From Paraphaeosphaeria minitans (taxonomy: Eukaryota; Ascomycota; Dothideomycetes; Pleosporales; Didymosphaeriaceae): 64,000 nucleotides of DNA. Every line of letters starts with the position of its first letter. Within the stretch, counting starts at the first letter, position 1. The stretch is taken from assembly GCA_015832175.1 (NCBI GenBank), contig WJXW01000015.1, positions 372,001-436,000 on the forward strand, in the 5' to 3' direction. The notes beneath the pieces are model-generated. The model saw only the letters and a program-made list of their open reading frames with translations, had not been told where the DNA came from and searched no databases. The translations under genes and the position numbers were made by a program. Shown here piece by piece: positions 1 to 10,680 of this stretch.

Positions 1-633
1 TATCCAGTTTCAGTCCTACCGCACCTACTTGAAGGCAGATCTTTTCCCCACCAACTTCTTGGCGTAGCTGGAACTTATGCAGAATGCCTGTGCACATAAG
101 TCCTAATTCACTAAAAACCATCACCTCCGCTCGTATTAAGGACGTCATCTGGAATACGATGTTTGCCTTCCCAGCTTCTCTTTTAACCCGTTCTAGGATG
201 TTGCAAAATATCTGCTTATCGTTCGATGGCTCGTGGTGGATTTCACAGTAGTTGGACAAGATGTTTGCAACTTCGGGGAACTCATATTGCTGATATGGCA
301 CCACTGAGAGTTTTTCGGCGTAACAGATTGGAAAGGAGACTTTGTAGCCTTGGAATTGAATCGTTTTGGTGCTAGCCTGGTAATTTGGGAGCATCGACGG
401 CTGGTTCGTAACTGGTGTAGTCGAGATGGCAGCAAGATTGGGAGAACATGACGTTTGGGACATAGCTGGAAATGCGGAGCCATTCGACTGGAAAGTAGCG
501 AAAAGAGATGGTGTTTGAGGTGGTAGTGAAAACGCCAATGTGCCTAGGATTTGTGTAAGCTTTGAAGCTGTAACGTGTCCATATCTTAGGTAAATGAAGC
601 CTCACCTAATGTTGGTATAGTAGGAACAGACAT
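1..633 (-). CDS. hypothetical protein, N-terminal part, runs off left edge
   Basis: I do not recognise the family. The ATG at 633-631 opens a short exon of about nine codons. A 38-nt intron (605-568, GTGAGG...TTACAG) follows, and the second exon then stays open without a stop to position 1, so the 3' end lies outside the window. The visible part is about 200 residues. It has a Ser/Thr/Pro-rich N-terminal third and then a folded-looking part with motifs FQGYKVSFPICYAEKLSVVP and VANILSNYCEIHHEP. No signal peptide or membrane segment is visible. The frame was chosen because it is the only one open across the whole stretch; both neighbouring frames contain stops. The function is unknown, but the long open frame plus a clean intron make a real gene likely. 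Confidence 0.6.
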
Positions 634-776
634 TATTCTGTATTTTGGTCCTGTCTATGGTATGCTAGTGGGAGCATGGCGCGAACTTAAGTATTGCCCA
701 TGGTAGAGTGGCGACGCATTTTCTTATCTGGGTAGACTGCTGGTTGTGTAAGGGCTACGGAGGGCACTGCCTTGAT

Positions 777-808
<32 letters not shown>

Positions 809-1763
809 AGGACGCTATCGCCGTTTCGGCTCACCTTGCGTGATGAGGTTTGGTCTGATGAGACGATGCCTACCGTACAGCCGACGAAGCACCATGGCGC
901 GACTACTACGCATGGCCCTACAGCTGCAGACGGACATGCGTTAGTTCCTTAGCGGTACGAAGTTCTACTTAGTTGGCCCCTAAGACGCCCTTATAAGGGC
1001 TCCGGCACTATCAGACGGGAAGCAACAACTCTCTAATATGGATTGTCGGCTTGCTCGGCTGCAAAACTCATCATCTTTGGGCGTGGTTCGGCGAGAGGCT
1101 TCGTTCACCCTGCTCTCGCTTACGGAGAAATGGCATAGAGTTAGGGTGGTGAGGTGTGGGTAATCTGCCCATCTGGTCACGCCAACACTTTCAGCCGGGC
1201 TTTATCCCAGGAACGCGGTGTCGATGCGTTCATGAGACACCAGTAAGGCATTCTTGAGAAATCAGCAACCCTTTCTAGGCACTCATTTATCATGCGAGCT
1301 GCCTGGTAGGATAGGAGCTCCTTGGCTCGTTTAGCAGTGAAAGGTATTGAAACACTAGTCGATGGCAGTGCTGAGGGTGAAGTTAAGGGGGGAAGGATGC
1401 AAAAGGCCCTGTTAAGGATAACGCCTACCCAGTGGAGCCGATGGCATACGAGCAAGGTGTAGGCCGAACAAATACACTGTTAGTTAGAGGAAGCTTGATG
1501 CTTTGGGCATGCGCTACGCTCCGCCTCTGGTCTGAGATACTGGGCGACTAGGAGAGTAAGGAGGGGATAGTAATGTAGAGCAATCCTAGCTTATCGTGCA
1601 GGACACGGCTCAGTGAAAACCAGGGTGCAGAAGTCTGTTATAGGACAATTCGAGCCTGCTCCGTGGGGACCCCGTGGCCTAAGTAACATGGACGACCCTG
1701 CGGCTGCAGGTAGAGTTGTGACGCATCTTGTTAGCGTTGGGAAGTGGTGCGTGGCTTGTCACT
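634..1763. other. intergenic, no gene recognised; 31-nt G tract
   Basis: No convincing gene is seen. The stretch holds an uninterrupted run of 31 G at 777-807. Short open frames on both strands at 980-1455 have no recognisable motif. Confidence 0.5.
777..807 (+). repeat. homopolymer G(31)
   Basis: There are 31 consecutive G residues on the plus strand. A tract this long is unstable and hard to sequence, so its exact length is uncertain. It could form G-quadruplex structure. Confidence 0.95.
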
Positions 1764-2153
1764 AAGATACCGTCACAAGTAGCCTACCCTGACCTGTTAA
1801 TGGAGGAAACATGCCCCCCAGGCTTCCATACTCGTCTACCTTCTCTTTACTACGAGACCATTTGGAATACGGCTATATTTGAGGGCATAGATGGCCGTTT
1901 TGTGTTAAGTAATGGAGATCAAACTGGCCTTGGGTATCATGGTGACTTTCTGAATGGTTGGGACATTGAGGTACTACAGGAAGCTATTAAGCTATGTACA
2001 GGTCTTTCTGGGCGCGTAGAAGACTGTTCCCCTTTCTAACTACAAAGCATCCATATCGCAGCGAGTTGCACAGTCAATGCTCCTAATATACTTCAGAAGG
2101 ATAACTGCGCGGGTCCTCGATGTGGCCTTTGTGGCAATATAAGCGTCTCTTAG
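1764..2153 (+). pseudogene. DUF1996 domain protein, C-terminal remnant
   Basis: The frame encodes the C-terminal half of a DUF1996 protein, a secreted or cell-surface fungal family of unknown function. Recognisable blocks are VAYPD, CPPGFHTRLPSLYYETIWNT, FVLSNGDQTGLGYHGDF and NGWD...LQEAI, followed by GRVEDCSPF. A TAA at 2037-2039 interrupts the frame. The same frame then continues to a stop at 2151-2153 with residues fitting the family's usual tail (ASCTVNAP, DNCAGPRCG). No N-terminal half or signal peptide is found upstream, so the gene is both truncated at the 5' end and broken by a nonsense codon. The family call is from memory of conserved motifs. Confidence 0.7.
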
Positions 2154-2455
2154 ATAATATAAGTATACACAGCCAACAAAATAACCTGTGCTGCCTGTTG
2201 CCCAGTTGCCCATGTATGCTTGCGAGCCGCACCCGATAAATTTAATCGTGGCCCAGTTGCATTAAATGTCACGTTACTATGCCTCGGCTTCTGCAAAGGA
2301 GGTGCAGTAGGAAAGAGTTGGCCTGAGTCTAAAGAAGAAGGCAGGACGTCAGGTATGCGCAAGGTGCATTCGGTACTATTTGATGGTTGCCTTTCAATGT
2401 TTAGATAGGCCGCGGCCGCAGCGCCGGCAGAAAGTAGGTAGGCTGTGACTTTCAT
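2150..2455 (-). CDS. possible small secreted protein
   Basis: This is an ATG-initiated open frame of 101 residues with a signal-peptide-like start (MKVTAYLLSAGAAAAAYLN) and several N-glycosylation sequons (NSTE, NVTF, NATG, NLSG). It contains one cysteine and ends in a hydrophobic tail. It lies tail-to-tail with the decayed DUF1996 gene. No family is recognised, and the call rests only on the signal-like N-terminus, so it could be a chance frame. Confidence 0.3.
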   Translation of the reverse strand: MKVTAYLLSAGAAAAAYLNIERQPSNSTECTLRIPDVLPSSLDSGQLFPTAPPLQKPRHSNVTFNATGPRLNLSGAARKHTWATGQQAAQVILLAVYTYII

Positions 2456-2665
2456 TGTGTGACAGAGGAAGGCTGGTCTCGTAGGTAATAGTTGAGCGAC
2501 ATTTTATACCACGCATATTTAGTTCGTACGTGTTCGTAAACCTCATATTTGTGCAGACGCAATCGCTGATTGATAGGCCATCTTCTTTTATGGGCTCACC
2601 CCCGAAGAAGAAACAGCCCTCGTAAAGTTTGTGTTACTAACTAAATCAATGTAAAAAGTCATACT

Positions 2666-3487
2666 TTATCCCCCAAGATGCCCTAAGTCGAATCCCATGT
2701 TACTACGTACAGGTGCAATGGTGAAATAATCGAACCGGCGCTCCATCATGTTCCAATGGGACCAACGGCGAGCTGGCAGTCTCAAACGCTCTCTGTGGTT
2801 TTGTGGAAGGCTTCTAGGAAAAGAGAATACCACATGCGTTCCTGTTTCTAACATTGCTGTCACAAAACAGTCTTGCGGTAGAAAGCTAGCCTTGTTTATA
2901 GCGTCCTCGAACATCCGCCTAGAGAAAACATAACCATGCTGTAGGAGATACTTCTGGTTTCCATTTTCGATTGTCCAGCAAGGCATTCGTAGTTTTGCTT
3001 GGTCGACGTTGTACGGGAACCCAAAAGTTCGGCTGATAAGTCTACCGTTAATAGGTACCCAAGGCGTCGTATCTCCTACTTTAGCGTAGTTGTACGTGTA
3101 TACGTTAATATCATCATAGGATGAGTTCAATCGGGTCCATCTAGGACGTTCTGCGTCGCCCCAAGGATTTCCAACAGGAGCAGAGACCAATGCGAAGATG
3201 TTGAGTGGGCGTGAAGCGCCGTGGCACTTTTCCGGTCGAAGCAGTCGTTGTTCCAACGACAAGATATCGGCACCAAACAGTTGGATCCGTAAGTGGAAGT
3301 TTTGGATCGCGTCCACCTCAGTTCTGTCTGGAAATATGTCGTCGAGAATGTTCATAAAACGGAGTCTCTCCTTCTTAGTAAGCTCGCAGTTGAGTGCCGC
3401 AGTCAATCTCGCGATATCGTGCGGTCGGAGTAGCCGTAGCAAGGTACGCCGAAAAGGGTAGACGTTCATGAAACAAAGAACAAGCAT
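2666..3487 (-). CDS. hypothetical protein, possibly F-box-like N-terminus
   Basis: This is a single-exon frame of about 273 residues if the ATG at 3487-3485 is used; an upstream ATG at 3559 would add 24 residues. The N-terminus (RTLLRLLRPHDIARLTAAL) resembles the helical start of fungal F-box-like proteins. It is followed by an acidic and aromatic segment (FMNILDDIFPDRTEVDAIQN) and a mixed alpha/beta-looking body with no membrane segment. I remember similar lineage-expanded uncharacterised proteins in dothideomycetes but cannot name a domain with certainty. The uninterrupted length and protein-like composition support a real gene. Confidence 0.6.
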   Translation of the reverse strand: MLVLCFMNVYPFRRTLLRLLRPHDIARLTAALNCELTKKERLRFMNILDDIFPDRTEVDAIQNFHLRIQLFGADILSLEQRLLRPEKCHGASRPLNIFALVSAPVGNPWGDAERPRWTRLNSSYDDINVYTYNYAKVGDTTPWVPINGRLISRTFGFPYNVDQAKLRMPCWTIENGNQKYLLQHGYVFSRRMFEDAINKASFLPQDCFVTAMLETGTHVVFSFPRSLPQNHRERLRLPARRWSHWNMMERRFDYFTIAPVRSNMGFDLGHLGG

Positions 3488-3559
3488 AGTGCATCGGTGC
3501 GAAAAGGCAAAGTCGCAAGAGTGAGCGGCGTTCAAATGATTCGCTGTAAGGAGAGGCAA

Positions 3560-4554
3560 AGACTAGGCTTGAAAAATGTATTCCAGGCAGACCCAGCTGA
3601 GATTTGTATGCAGCTATGAGAGAGCGGCGGCACTGCCTTGTATATCGAGGCTCATTGCCCTCACGTGCAATTCTCCATCACATTTTTAAGTCAACATAGC
3701 GGCCATTACGCCTCGTAGGATTGCTGAGACCCTTGATAATGACCCTGCGGGACGCTGATCAAGGGGGAGTGTGACATCTCCGCATGAATATCACGGACTT
3801 TACCCTACGAGGGGGGAAAGCTGCAGAAAGCTGTAGCCGCAAGGTGATCCAGCCAGGACCTGGTATTGCAAAGATGGCTGATGCTTCTTAGCTGCATGTG
3901 GTCAACCACGTCCTTCCACTAGCAGTGCAGAACGCCGATGAGCTTCGTCATCTTTCATGCGTCTGAAACCTTACGGCGCTTTGATTGAGGCGCATGTCAT
4001 CGGGAGTAGCAGAGCAGGGTGACTAGAGAGCTGTTTTGAAGGTATCACATTGCTGATCCATCTATACGACCTCGTGAATGGTTGAGATATGACCTTCCAT
4101 CCATTTCTGGCCAGGTTAGGCATTCAAAGCGAAGTGGCGAAGTACTTCGAGCCCGCTTCAGAATAGCGCACACGAGTCCTGAGTCTGCAAGCCGTGACGG
4201 CTAAGCAGTAGCTTCGGCGGCAGTGGCACTCACGCCATATTTCTAGCCATATATAGTGTAAAGTAATGCCAGCGATACCTATGCTATCCCGCTCTAGTGC
4301 AGCAGTCGTGACTGAGTATTAGGGAAGGTGCACTGAGTCCCGAGGGGTATATGAGCAGCGTATTACATGATCGATCCTGGATGATTACGTAACCTCCCCG
4401 GCCGGTGTGCCCATATGCGAGGCCAAAAAGGGACACTCGTAGAAAGGTTAAGATAACGGGAAACCCTCCTCTAGCGCTGAGACATATACAGCCTTTATCG
4501 AGCTGTCGGCGGCCTCCTGTGTAGTTCCAATGATGTCTCACTCCTCAGAGCGAG
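3560..4554. other. intergenic, nothing recognised
   Basis: I see no protein family, repeat or RNA gene in this stretch. An open frame at 4284-4541 on the minus strand lies beyond the stop of the membrane-protein gene next to it and has no recognisable content. Confidence 0.4.
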
Positions 4555-5000
4555 TCAGCTAATCTGGCGCTCAGGGTAAGAAAGGACGAAGCAACACGTG
4601 TAGAGAATCTGTGTGAAATGACATGGCTGTGTAAGTTAGCAGATTGAATCTACGCAAAGTGACTCGCTTACCAACATGATTATTGTGCGAATGCGAAGCT
4701 TCGCTTCCCAGCGTGCTAGAAGAACTATCAAAGCTCCAATGCCCATACAAGCAGTCGGAATCGCAATTTCGTTCGTGAAAACAACTGCCCAAAACAGATA
4801 TTTCATGCTTCGGTTGCTACCACCGGAGCTTTCATGTTTACGGAGTGTAGAATGCCCAAACCAAGCCATTAAAGCTGATATAGCATATATAACGACAAGA
4901 AGCGCTAATTCGTATATCGCTGGTGCATTGCCTGTTAGAGAGAAGGAATGGGACAAGCCGTTAAAATGGGCGCAGTTTGTCCACTTCGGGGCATGAAAAC
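4555..5000 (-). CDS. multi-span membrane protein, 5' end unresolved
   Basis: Two exons are visible. The upstream exon encodes two hydrophobic segments (IYELALLVVIYAISALMAWF and ACMGIGALIVLLARW) separated by a polar loop. A 63-nt intron (4671-4609, GTAAGC...CTAAC...ACACAG) follows. The last short exon adds a third hydrophobic segment (MLILYTCCFVLSY) and ends with TGA at 4557-4555. There is no in-frame ATG near 4956, so at least one upstream exon is missing; the true start lies beyond about 5000. The make-up resembles the seven-TM gene at 12159-13086, but I cannot show homology by eye. The function is unknown. Confidence 0.5.
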
Positions 5001-5880
5001 CAACTAACTACCTGCCTGACTTGAATAATATATTGCTCGCGGAGCTTCCATGACTGAGGGGGTTTAAGAACTAAATATTCACAAAGGTGCTAACTTAGCT
5101 CTACTAGCTCTACTACAGGGCTGTTCTTGTGTGGTAGACGGCCAGCTCACAGCTGTCTTGGCCGACTGATGGAACCTAGCGTTCTCTATGTACCATTACA
5201 CTGCTCCTTTCAAGGACATGCGACTTTAGCCAACTCGATTTCACAGCAGTGGCGGCGAGGCAGCGATATGTAGCTCGCATAGTCGACGTTTGGCCCGCTC
5301 AGGGGGAAGGGAACATGTTTACACACACTCCTTACTGGCCCCTTTGCCTTGCAGAAAGGCAGCAAGCTAAGCCATATGAGAGATATTTGGTTTCACCAAC
5401 GCGGGATCAGAACGGACGGACACGGGCGCCCATTCCACTGGGATGCACATTATGGTCTGGATGTCTACACGCCGGCCCGATTCTGATGCATGTCGCTGTC
5501 CTTGCGTACCCGATCCTTCTAAGCACTTGCGCACTGGAATTGAAATCTTAGTATGTGGAACTAGCCAGCATCTTTGACAAGGGCACGATTCGAAAGTAGT
5601 GCCAAGTTCCATGGCCGTCGCCATAGTGTGACCCATCCGCTAAGCAATATCAGACACACATGCGCTCCGCCTGATGGGGTGGAAGTAGCACGACATTTGT
5701 CCTACGAAGAAGTTCCTAGCTTCATGCATACTTTCTCGCTTCGCATCAATGCAATCTCTACGTGGGGCTAGCGCCTATTCAAGGAAATAGCGAGCCATCA
5801 GCGGGACAATTCGTTAGAAATAGTAGAAAGTTAAAGGCGCTGCGTACTTACTGTTGTCCAAAAATTCCCTTATAGTTCGG
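5001..5880. other. intergenic, nothing recognised
   Basis: Apart from the missing 5' exon(s) expected for the membrane-protein gene to its left, no supported feature is seen. Short open frames on both strands show no family motif. Confidence 0.4.
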
Positions 5881-5884
5881 CTTC

Positions 5885-6577
5885 ATGGTTGGCCAAAGCA
5901 ATGCTCGTACCATTACTCTCCTTATTCCTACTGCCTCCACACTTCGTACAGCTGTGATTACGTTGACACCCTCAAAGGCGCCGGAGGAACCGCAAAATCC
6001 AGTTCACGCAAATCCTCCAGGAAGGAATTCGGACTCGATCCTCTAGGTTATAGTGGCTGTTCTCTGCGTCTTCTGTGCATTACTTGTAGCCTGCTGTTGC
6101 ATTCGCAGAAAACGAGGCCCTCCAGGTCCGCCGGGTCTTCAGGGGGCTCAGGGAGTGGAAGGAGTTCAGGGGGTCCAGGGACCTCCCGGGCGCGATGGCC
6201 GCGATGGCGCCCAAGGCATGCTAGGTATCCAAGGTCAAGAAGGCGTTCGAGGGCGCCCTGGTACGCCTGGTCAAGAAGGTGCCCGAGGACCTGCTGGCGC
6301 ACGAGGTTCTCCAGGTCCGCCTGGTCCGAGAGGTATGCAAGGGAACCGCGGAAGCCCTGGACCTCGAGGCCCCCATGGTCGTGATGGAGATCCAGGCGAA
6401 GTTGGTCGGAACGGCGAGGATGGGCGTGATGGCCGCGACGGTCGGGACGGACGCGATGGGCATGATGGGCGTGACGGGAGAGATGCGGTACCAGGATGGA
6501 GGGTCAGAGGCGAAGATCAACGAGAGATTGACCTTGGGGCGTCGCGCTCATTTCCATCGGGTCCAACAAGGAAGTGA
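5885..6577 (+). CDS. collagen-like single-pass membrane protein, possibly interrupted
   Basis: After one transmembrane segment ([18 protein letters not shown]) and a basic stop-transfer run (IRRKR) there are 41 uninterrupted Gly-X-Y triplets (about 6116-6490). They are rich in GPP early and GRD late, which is a true collagen-like pattern. A tail of about 34 residues follows. The frame upstream of the membrane segment starts at ATG 5885 and gives a Thr/Pro-rich stretch, but it carries a TAG at 6044-6046 just before the membrane segment. Either this is a nonsense mutation, or it lies in a weak intron ending CTCTAG at 6046 (a GTTCAC donor near 6001 would keep frame). By the positive-inside rule the collagen part would be cytosolic, which is unusual. 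The C-terminus may continue by splicing into another frame. Confidence 0.7.
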
Positions 6578-9223
6578 TGCGTATTCAACAACAGTCGTTG
6601 CTCGGGTACCTTCATATACATTTTCAACAAGGCGCGAGGAGTGGGAACTTGACGGATTCAGGGTCGTAATTGACCGCACCCTCTTTGGCTCGTGGCTCTG
6701 GGGCAAGGCCATCTACCCGCAGAGGCTATTCTGCATCAACAAAGTTGAGTCTAGGGATTGGAGTATGTCAAAAAAAAAAAAGGATTGGATGCACAAGGCG
6801 AGGACTGCATATTGGATGATTTCCTGAAGCAGCACCAGGACAATTTCCCAGACAGCAATGGTGGGGTGTATGAGAAGTCGTAGACTTTTGAGAAATGGAT
6901 GCACGACCATGTCGAGAAGATGTGTAGAGGAGTCAAGACGAGCGATGAGTGGCAAAAGCGAGTATGATGACTAGAGCAATGATGTCGCGTACTATAGACT
7001 TCCACGACTAGATCGTGCCTAAATCTGAAAGGCAGCCGTAGAAGCCCTCAAGCTCAAGCCTTCGACACGGACGCGAGTAGCTCTTCTGGACTCCGTAAGA
7101 GCGAAAGAAAAGACATGCAAATTCTGAAGCATGAAAACGGCTCGCGATACTGGGTCGTCCTAGCTTCTGATATGTTTGCCTTTCATATATCCTTACCATT
7201 CATTACACCCATTGTCGTTATGCCCATGGCCGGTGAGTAGGAATCCTGGTAGTTGACGCCAGATTGCGGCGGCAAGGCGTCCCTTTGGCTTTACACTCCG
7301 CCCTGTTCATTCTTCTGGTATCAAAAACCACCTTGTGCCGACCAGCGTTGCGCCAGGTGGCAGATCTTCTGTATTCACAATCCTGTACGTATTGTTGGCT
7401 TCGTGGACGCGCACCTCGTGTGCGATGGGCGGATGCTATAGCGGGACGTTGGCTTCGTTTGTCGCTTCGCGCGATGTGCGAGGTGTCTCTCGCAAGTGGC
7501 GGCTGCAGTTTAAGCGTATATTCCTGTCTCTGTCAACCAATCGAGCGGCGATGATGAAATCGAGTTGCTTAATTCTGCGACGTGCACGTTATTGCTCTGC
7601 TCCGCGCCTTAAGCGAAGGTTTAATGATGCAATTAGATTGTGTAGTTCTAAAGTTATTCGACGCGGGTATAGAACTGTCGCGTGTATTCTGCGTGTAGGT
7701 CGCGGCAGCTCGTCAACGTCCCTAGCGAGCGAGGTCTTGTGCTTGTGAGGATAATGTACCCAAAGACGTCGCCTGCTCTAGAGAAGGGTCCGCTAACTGG
7801 GCCTAGCCCACAACGGATGAGCTCCAGAAGCCGCTGGCCCACACTACGCTTCGACCGTTGCGTAGCACAGCCCTTTGGAACGCGCTGGGGGCCGTTATCC
7901 TAGAAGGCCTTACGTGATTGCAGGTCCCCTTCTGGACCCCAGCAAGAACCTATACTATTCATGGATCCCGCCCGAATTCTGAACAGATCACTCTACAGTC
8001 TCTTTTCGCATCAAAGAGGGGGGGAGGGGGGGGGGGGGGTTCGTGGTGGCTCCGCTGCGGGAAGACGTTAGGTGAAAACCATCGAGGTGTCGACGGCAAA
8101 TGAATGGGCGGCAGCATTCGTTGCGATCGCAGCGAGCGGGTAGCCGTGTGGTCGTCGGAGGATCTAGGCCATCGCATCCCGAAGTAGAGAGAAGGACCTT
8201 CTATTACAGCGGCCGAAGGGAGCGATCCAGCGCTAGACGAAGGATCGCGGGAGATCGCTAAAATCATATCACATTACCGACTACATTACGAGTTTCGACT
8301 AGAGCGTTCGACTATATCGTACTAAATGAAGGCGGGAATCGTGGTGTGCGTGTAACTGGGAACAATCTGGGGGAGTGAATGCCCACGCTGCCTGTAGGGT
8401 TGACCGGAACAACCTCGGCATGATAGACTGGCTCAATAGATGTGCTTGTTTCCGATATACTCACGCTAAGAATGTCCCATGTGCTGCTGGAATTTCGTAA
8501 ACCCATGACCCGATCTTCACTCGGATTCCAGGAAATCCAAATCAAGCCCTCTGTTGACATTGAGTTTCCCCCCAGACCTTGGCGAGCTTGCGGAGCTCGA
8601 AGGCCGCCGCTGCTGTTCCGGACTTGCTGACTGACGGCCTCCCAGCTCTGTAGCGCAGATTCGCCACTTACGCAAACCACCACCGTTTATCGTTCACCGT
8701 TCGCCGTTCAACGAGCACCGAAGCCAGCACTCAGAGCTCTCGCCGAAATATCAAAAAGCCCTCAAACTCAAGACCCTGACGGTCAAAATGGAGATATAGG
8801 CGAAGATAGTGGTCAACACTCGCAGCATTGATGGCAAACGTGGGAAGGCACAGTCAGCTAGGGCCCAGAACGAGATGCTGCGATCACACGTAAAGCACTC
8901 CTTTGTTATTCAACTTGACCAGATAGGCCTCCATGCTCTTCCAATCATCGGGTCGTCTCGCTAAACCACCGTCGAAATTGCCGCAAACGGAACAAGCTGC
9001 CGGATGGTACTTGTTGATTTCACTTGAGCGCATCAGTCACTGTTTCTTGTCAAATTGGAAGCTCTTCATTGCTGGCACAACGGTGTGCAAGGTGTGGTTA
9101 GATTCAGTGCATTCCGTACATGCCGCTTTCGCAAGCTAATAACGTGAGCGCGCGTCCGCTTCCGGGCTATGCTCGTGCTCTGGCTTTCCAAGCCAAGTCT
9201 GGCGCAATTCACAGCTTCCGATG
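6578..9223. other. gene-poor stretch with degenerate repeat
   Basis: No confident gene is seen. The stretch holds an A(12) run at 6770-6781, a degenerate GC-rich dispersed repeat (about 7733-8270, listed separately), and G-rich runs at 8018-8024 and 8026-8039. A minus-strand open frame at 8312-8683 lacks a clear start and has no certain family. Confidence 0.4.
7733..8270. repeat. degenerate dispersed repeat, copy 1
   Basis: Stretches near 7740-7800 (for example TGTGCTTGTGAGGAT and CAAAGACGTCGCCTGCTCT) recur near 18949-19012. The stretch 8045-8190 (GGCTCCGCTGCGG ... ATGGGCGG ... CCATCGCAT) recurs in order near 19105-19240. Copies differ by many substitutions and indels, so this is an old repeat. 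No terminal repeats or coding capacity were identified, so its class is unknown. Confidence 0.55.
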
Positions 9224-10680
9224 CTAAAGTTTCAGATCTTGGGCCCGAAACAGTACCCAGACCACCTCATTATATGCCTTCCTCAGCGCCTTCACAGTAA
9301 GCTCCAATTCTTCATCTGATACGGTATACGGCGGCGCAACCAGTACGTGATCCCCTACCACGCCATCGACAGTGCCCGCACCAGGATACACCGCAACACC
9401 CAAGTCGAACGTAGCGAGTTGAATTTTGGCTCCGAACTCAATGTCTTTAGAAAAGGGTGTCTTGGTCCGTGGGTCAAGCATGAACTCTACGGATTGGAAG
9501 AGTCCACGGCCCCGTCTCTCAGCCACATGTTTAGCTCCATGGAAGGCCTCATCCAGAAGCTTCGCTAATTTGTCACCCATCTCCGCACACCGCTCCACCA
9601 ACTGCTGTCTCTTGACAATCCGTTGGACCTGGAGTGCAATGGCGCAGCACATCGCGTGCGCCTGGAATGTGTGGCCGTGGTTGAAACTTGAGGTTCCTCT
9701 TCGAAGGGCGCCAAGTACTTTGTCGTTGACTATCATCGCAGAGATGGGAGCGAATCCGCCGCCTAAGCCTTTTCCAATGGTAACAATGTCCGGCTTTATA
9801 CCTTCCTGCTCAAAGGCAAAGTAGGTCCCTGTACGACCCATGCCGCACATGACTTCGTCGAGATGCAGGAGGATACCGTGTTTATCGCAGAGAGCGCGGA
9901 CGGCGGGCCAGTAGCCTTGAGGTGCTAGCATGCTGCCGAGCGCTGCTCCGCTGACAGATTCGCCACTGAGACAGTTAGGGTCAACACCGAGCGGACTACG
10001 AAGTCAACTTACCTGAAAGAGATGGTATTCTTTGCTCCAACTCTCTCGAATACCTGTTCGATCTCCAACACAAGTCTGTTCACAAAAGCTACCTCAGTCT
10101 CGTCCGCCCTTTTCCGACGAAGGCATCCGCCGCGCCCACAAACTCCACGTTCGGCATCGTAATACCATCGTACGGCACTTTTCTTGCTGGCATACCTGAG
10201 ATGGACATGGCTCCAATCGTTCCACCGTGGTACGCCTGCTCTCTCGTGACATACACCTTTCGCTGCGGCTCACCCTGCTCAAACCAATACTGCTTTGCGC
10301 ACTTGAGAGCCGCGTCGTTGGCTTCACTTCCGCTGCCCACAAGGTACACTTTCGTTAGGCCATGATCGAAATATGTAGAGGATGGAAGCGGTTCGAGGAT
10401 GCATTTGGCGAGTCGTTCTGCTGCGCTTGTGGTGTACTTGCATGGTATGCACGTAGCTCACCTCCCTCATCTGCGCAACAGCAGCGTGCATGACTTCCGC
10501 ATTACCATGACCGATGACAGCCACGGCAGCGCCTCCACAGGCATCAAGTATCTTGCAACCATTGTCGAGGGTAAGGTAGGAACCGGAAGCTGAGGTCACG
10601 TTGTGTGGTAGCGACTTTAGTGAGCGGTGGAGGACGGCTGATTCATTCGACGGTAGCGGAGATGGTTCATTATTCTTCAT
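9224..10680 (-). pseudogene. class III PLP-dependent aminotransferase, frameshifted
   Basis: This is a fold-type I omega-aminotransferase (ornithine/4-aminobutyrate type), which moves an amino group from an amine or omega-amino acid to an oxo-acid. The ATG is at 10680-10678. Visible landmarks are VYLVGSGSEAND, QAYHGGTIGAMS, LDEVMCGMGRTG and the PLP-lysine block TIGKGLGGGFAPISAM, with a C-terminal GDHVLVAPPYTVSDEEL. A 47-nt intron (10012-9966, GTAAGT...CTAAC...CTCAG) splices in frame. Two frameshifts are seen: an extra base near 10437-10440, between YVHTMQ and YTTSAAERLAK, and a missing base near 10101-10110. They cancel, so only about 110 residues are misread, but that part carries cofactor-binding residues. 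Unless these are base-calling errors the enzyme is dead. The substrate cannot be told from sequence. Confidence 0.85.

Noticed and set aside
6770..6781. A(12) run as the tail of a retroposed copy of the collagen-like gene
   Set aside because: The run is short, lies inside continuing sequence with no target duplication seen, and the gene upstream may contain introns.
8312..8683. Possible C-terminal part of a HET-type protein on the minus strand
   Set aside because: The SW...W and beta-like pattern is suggestive, but there is no HET core, no ATG and no clear family motif.
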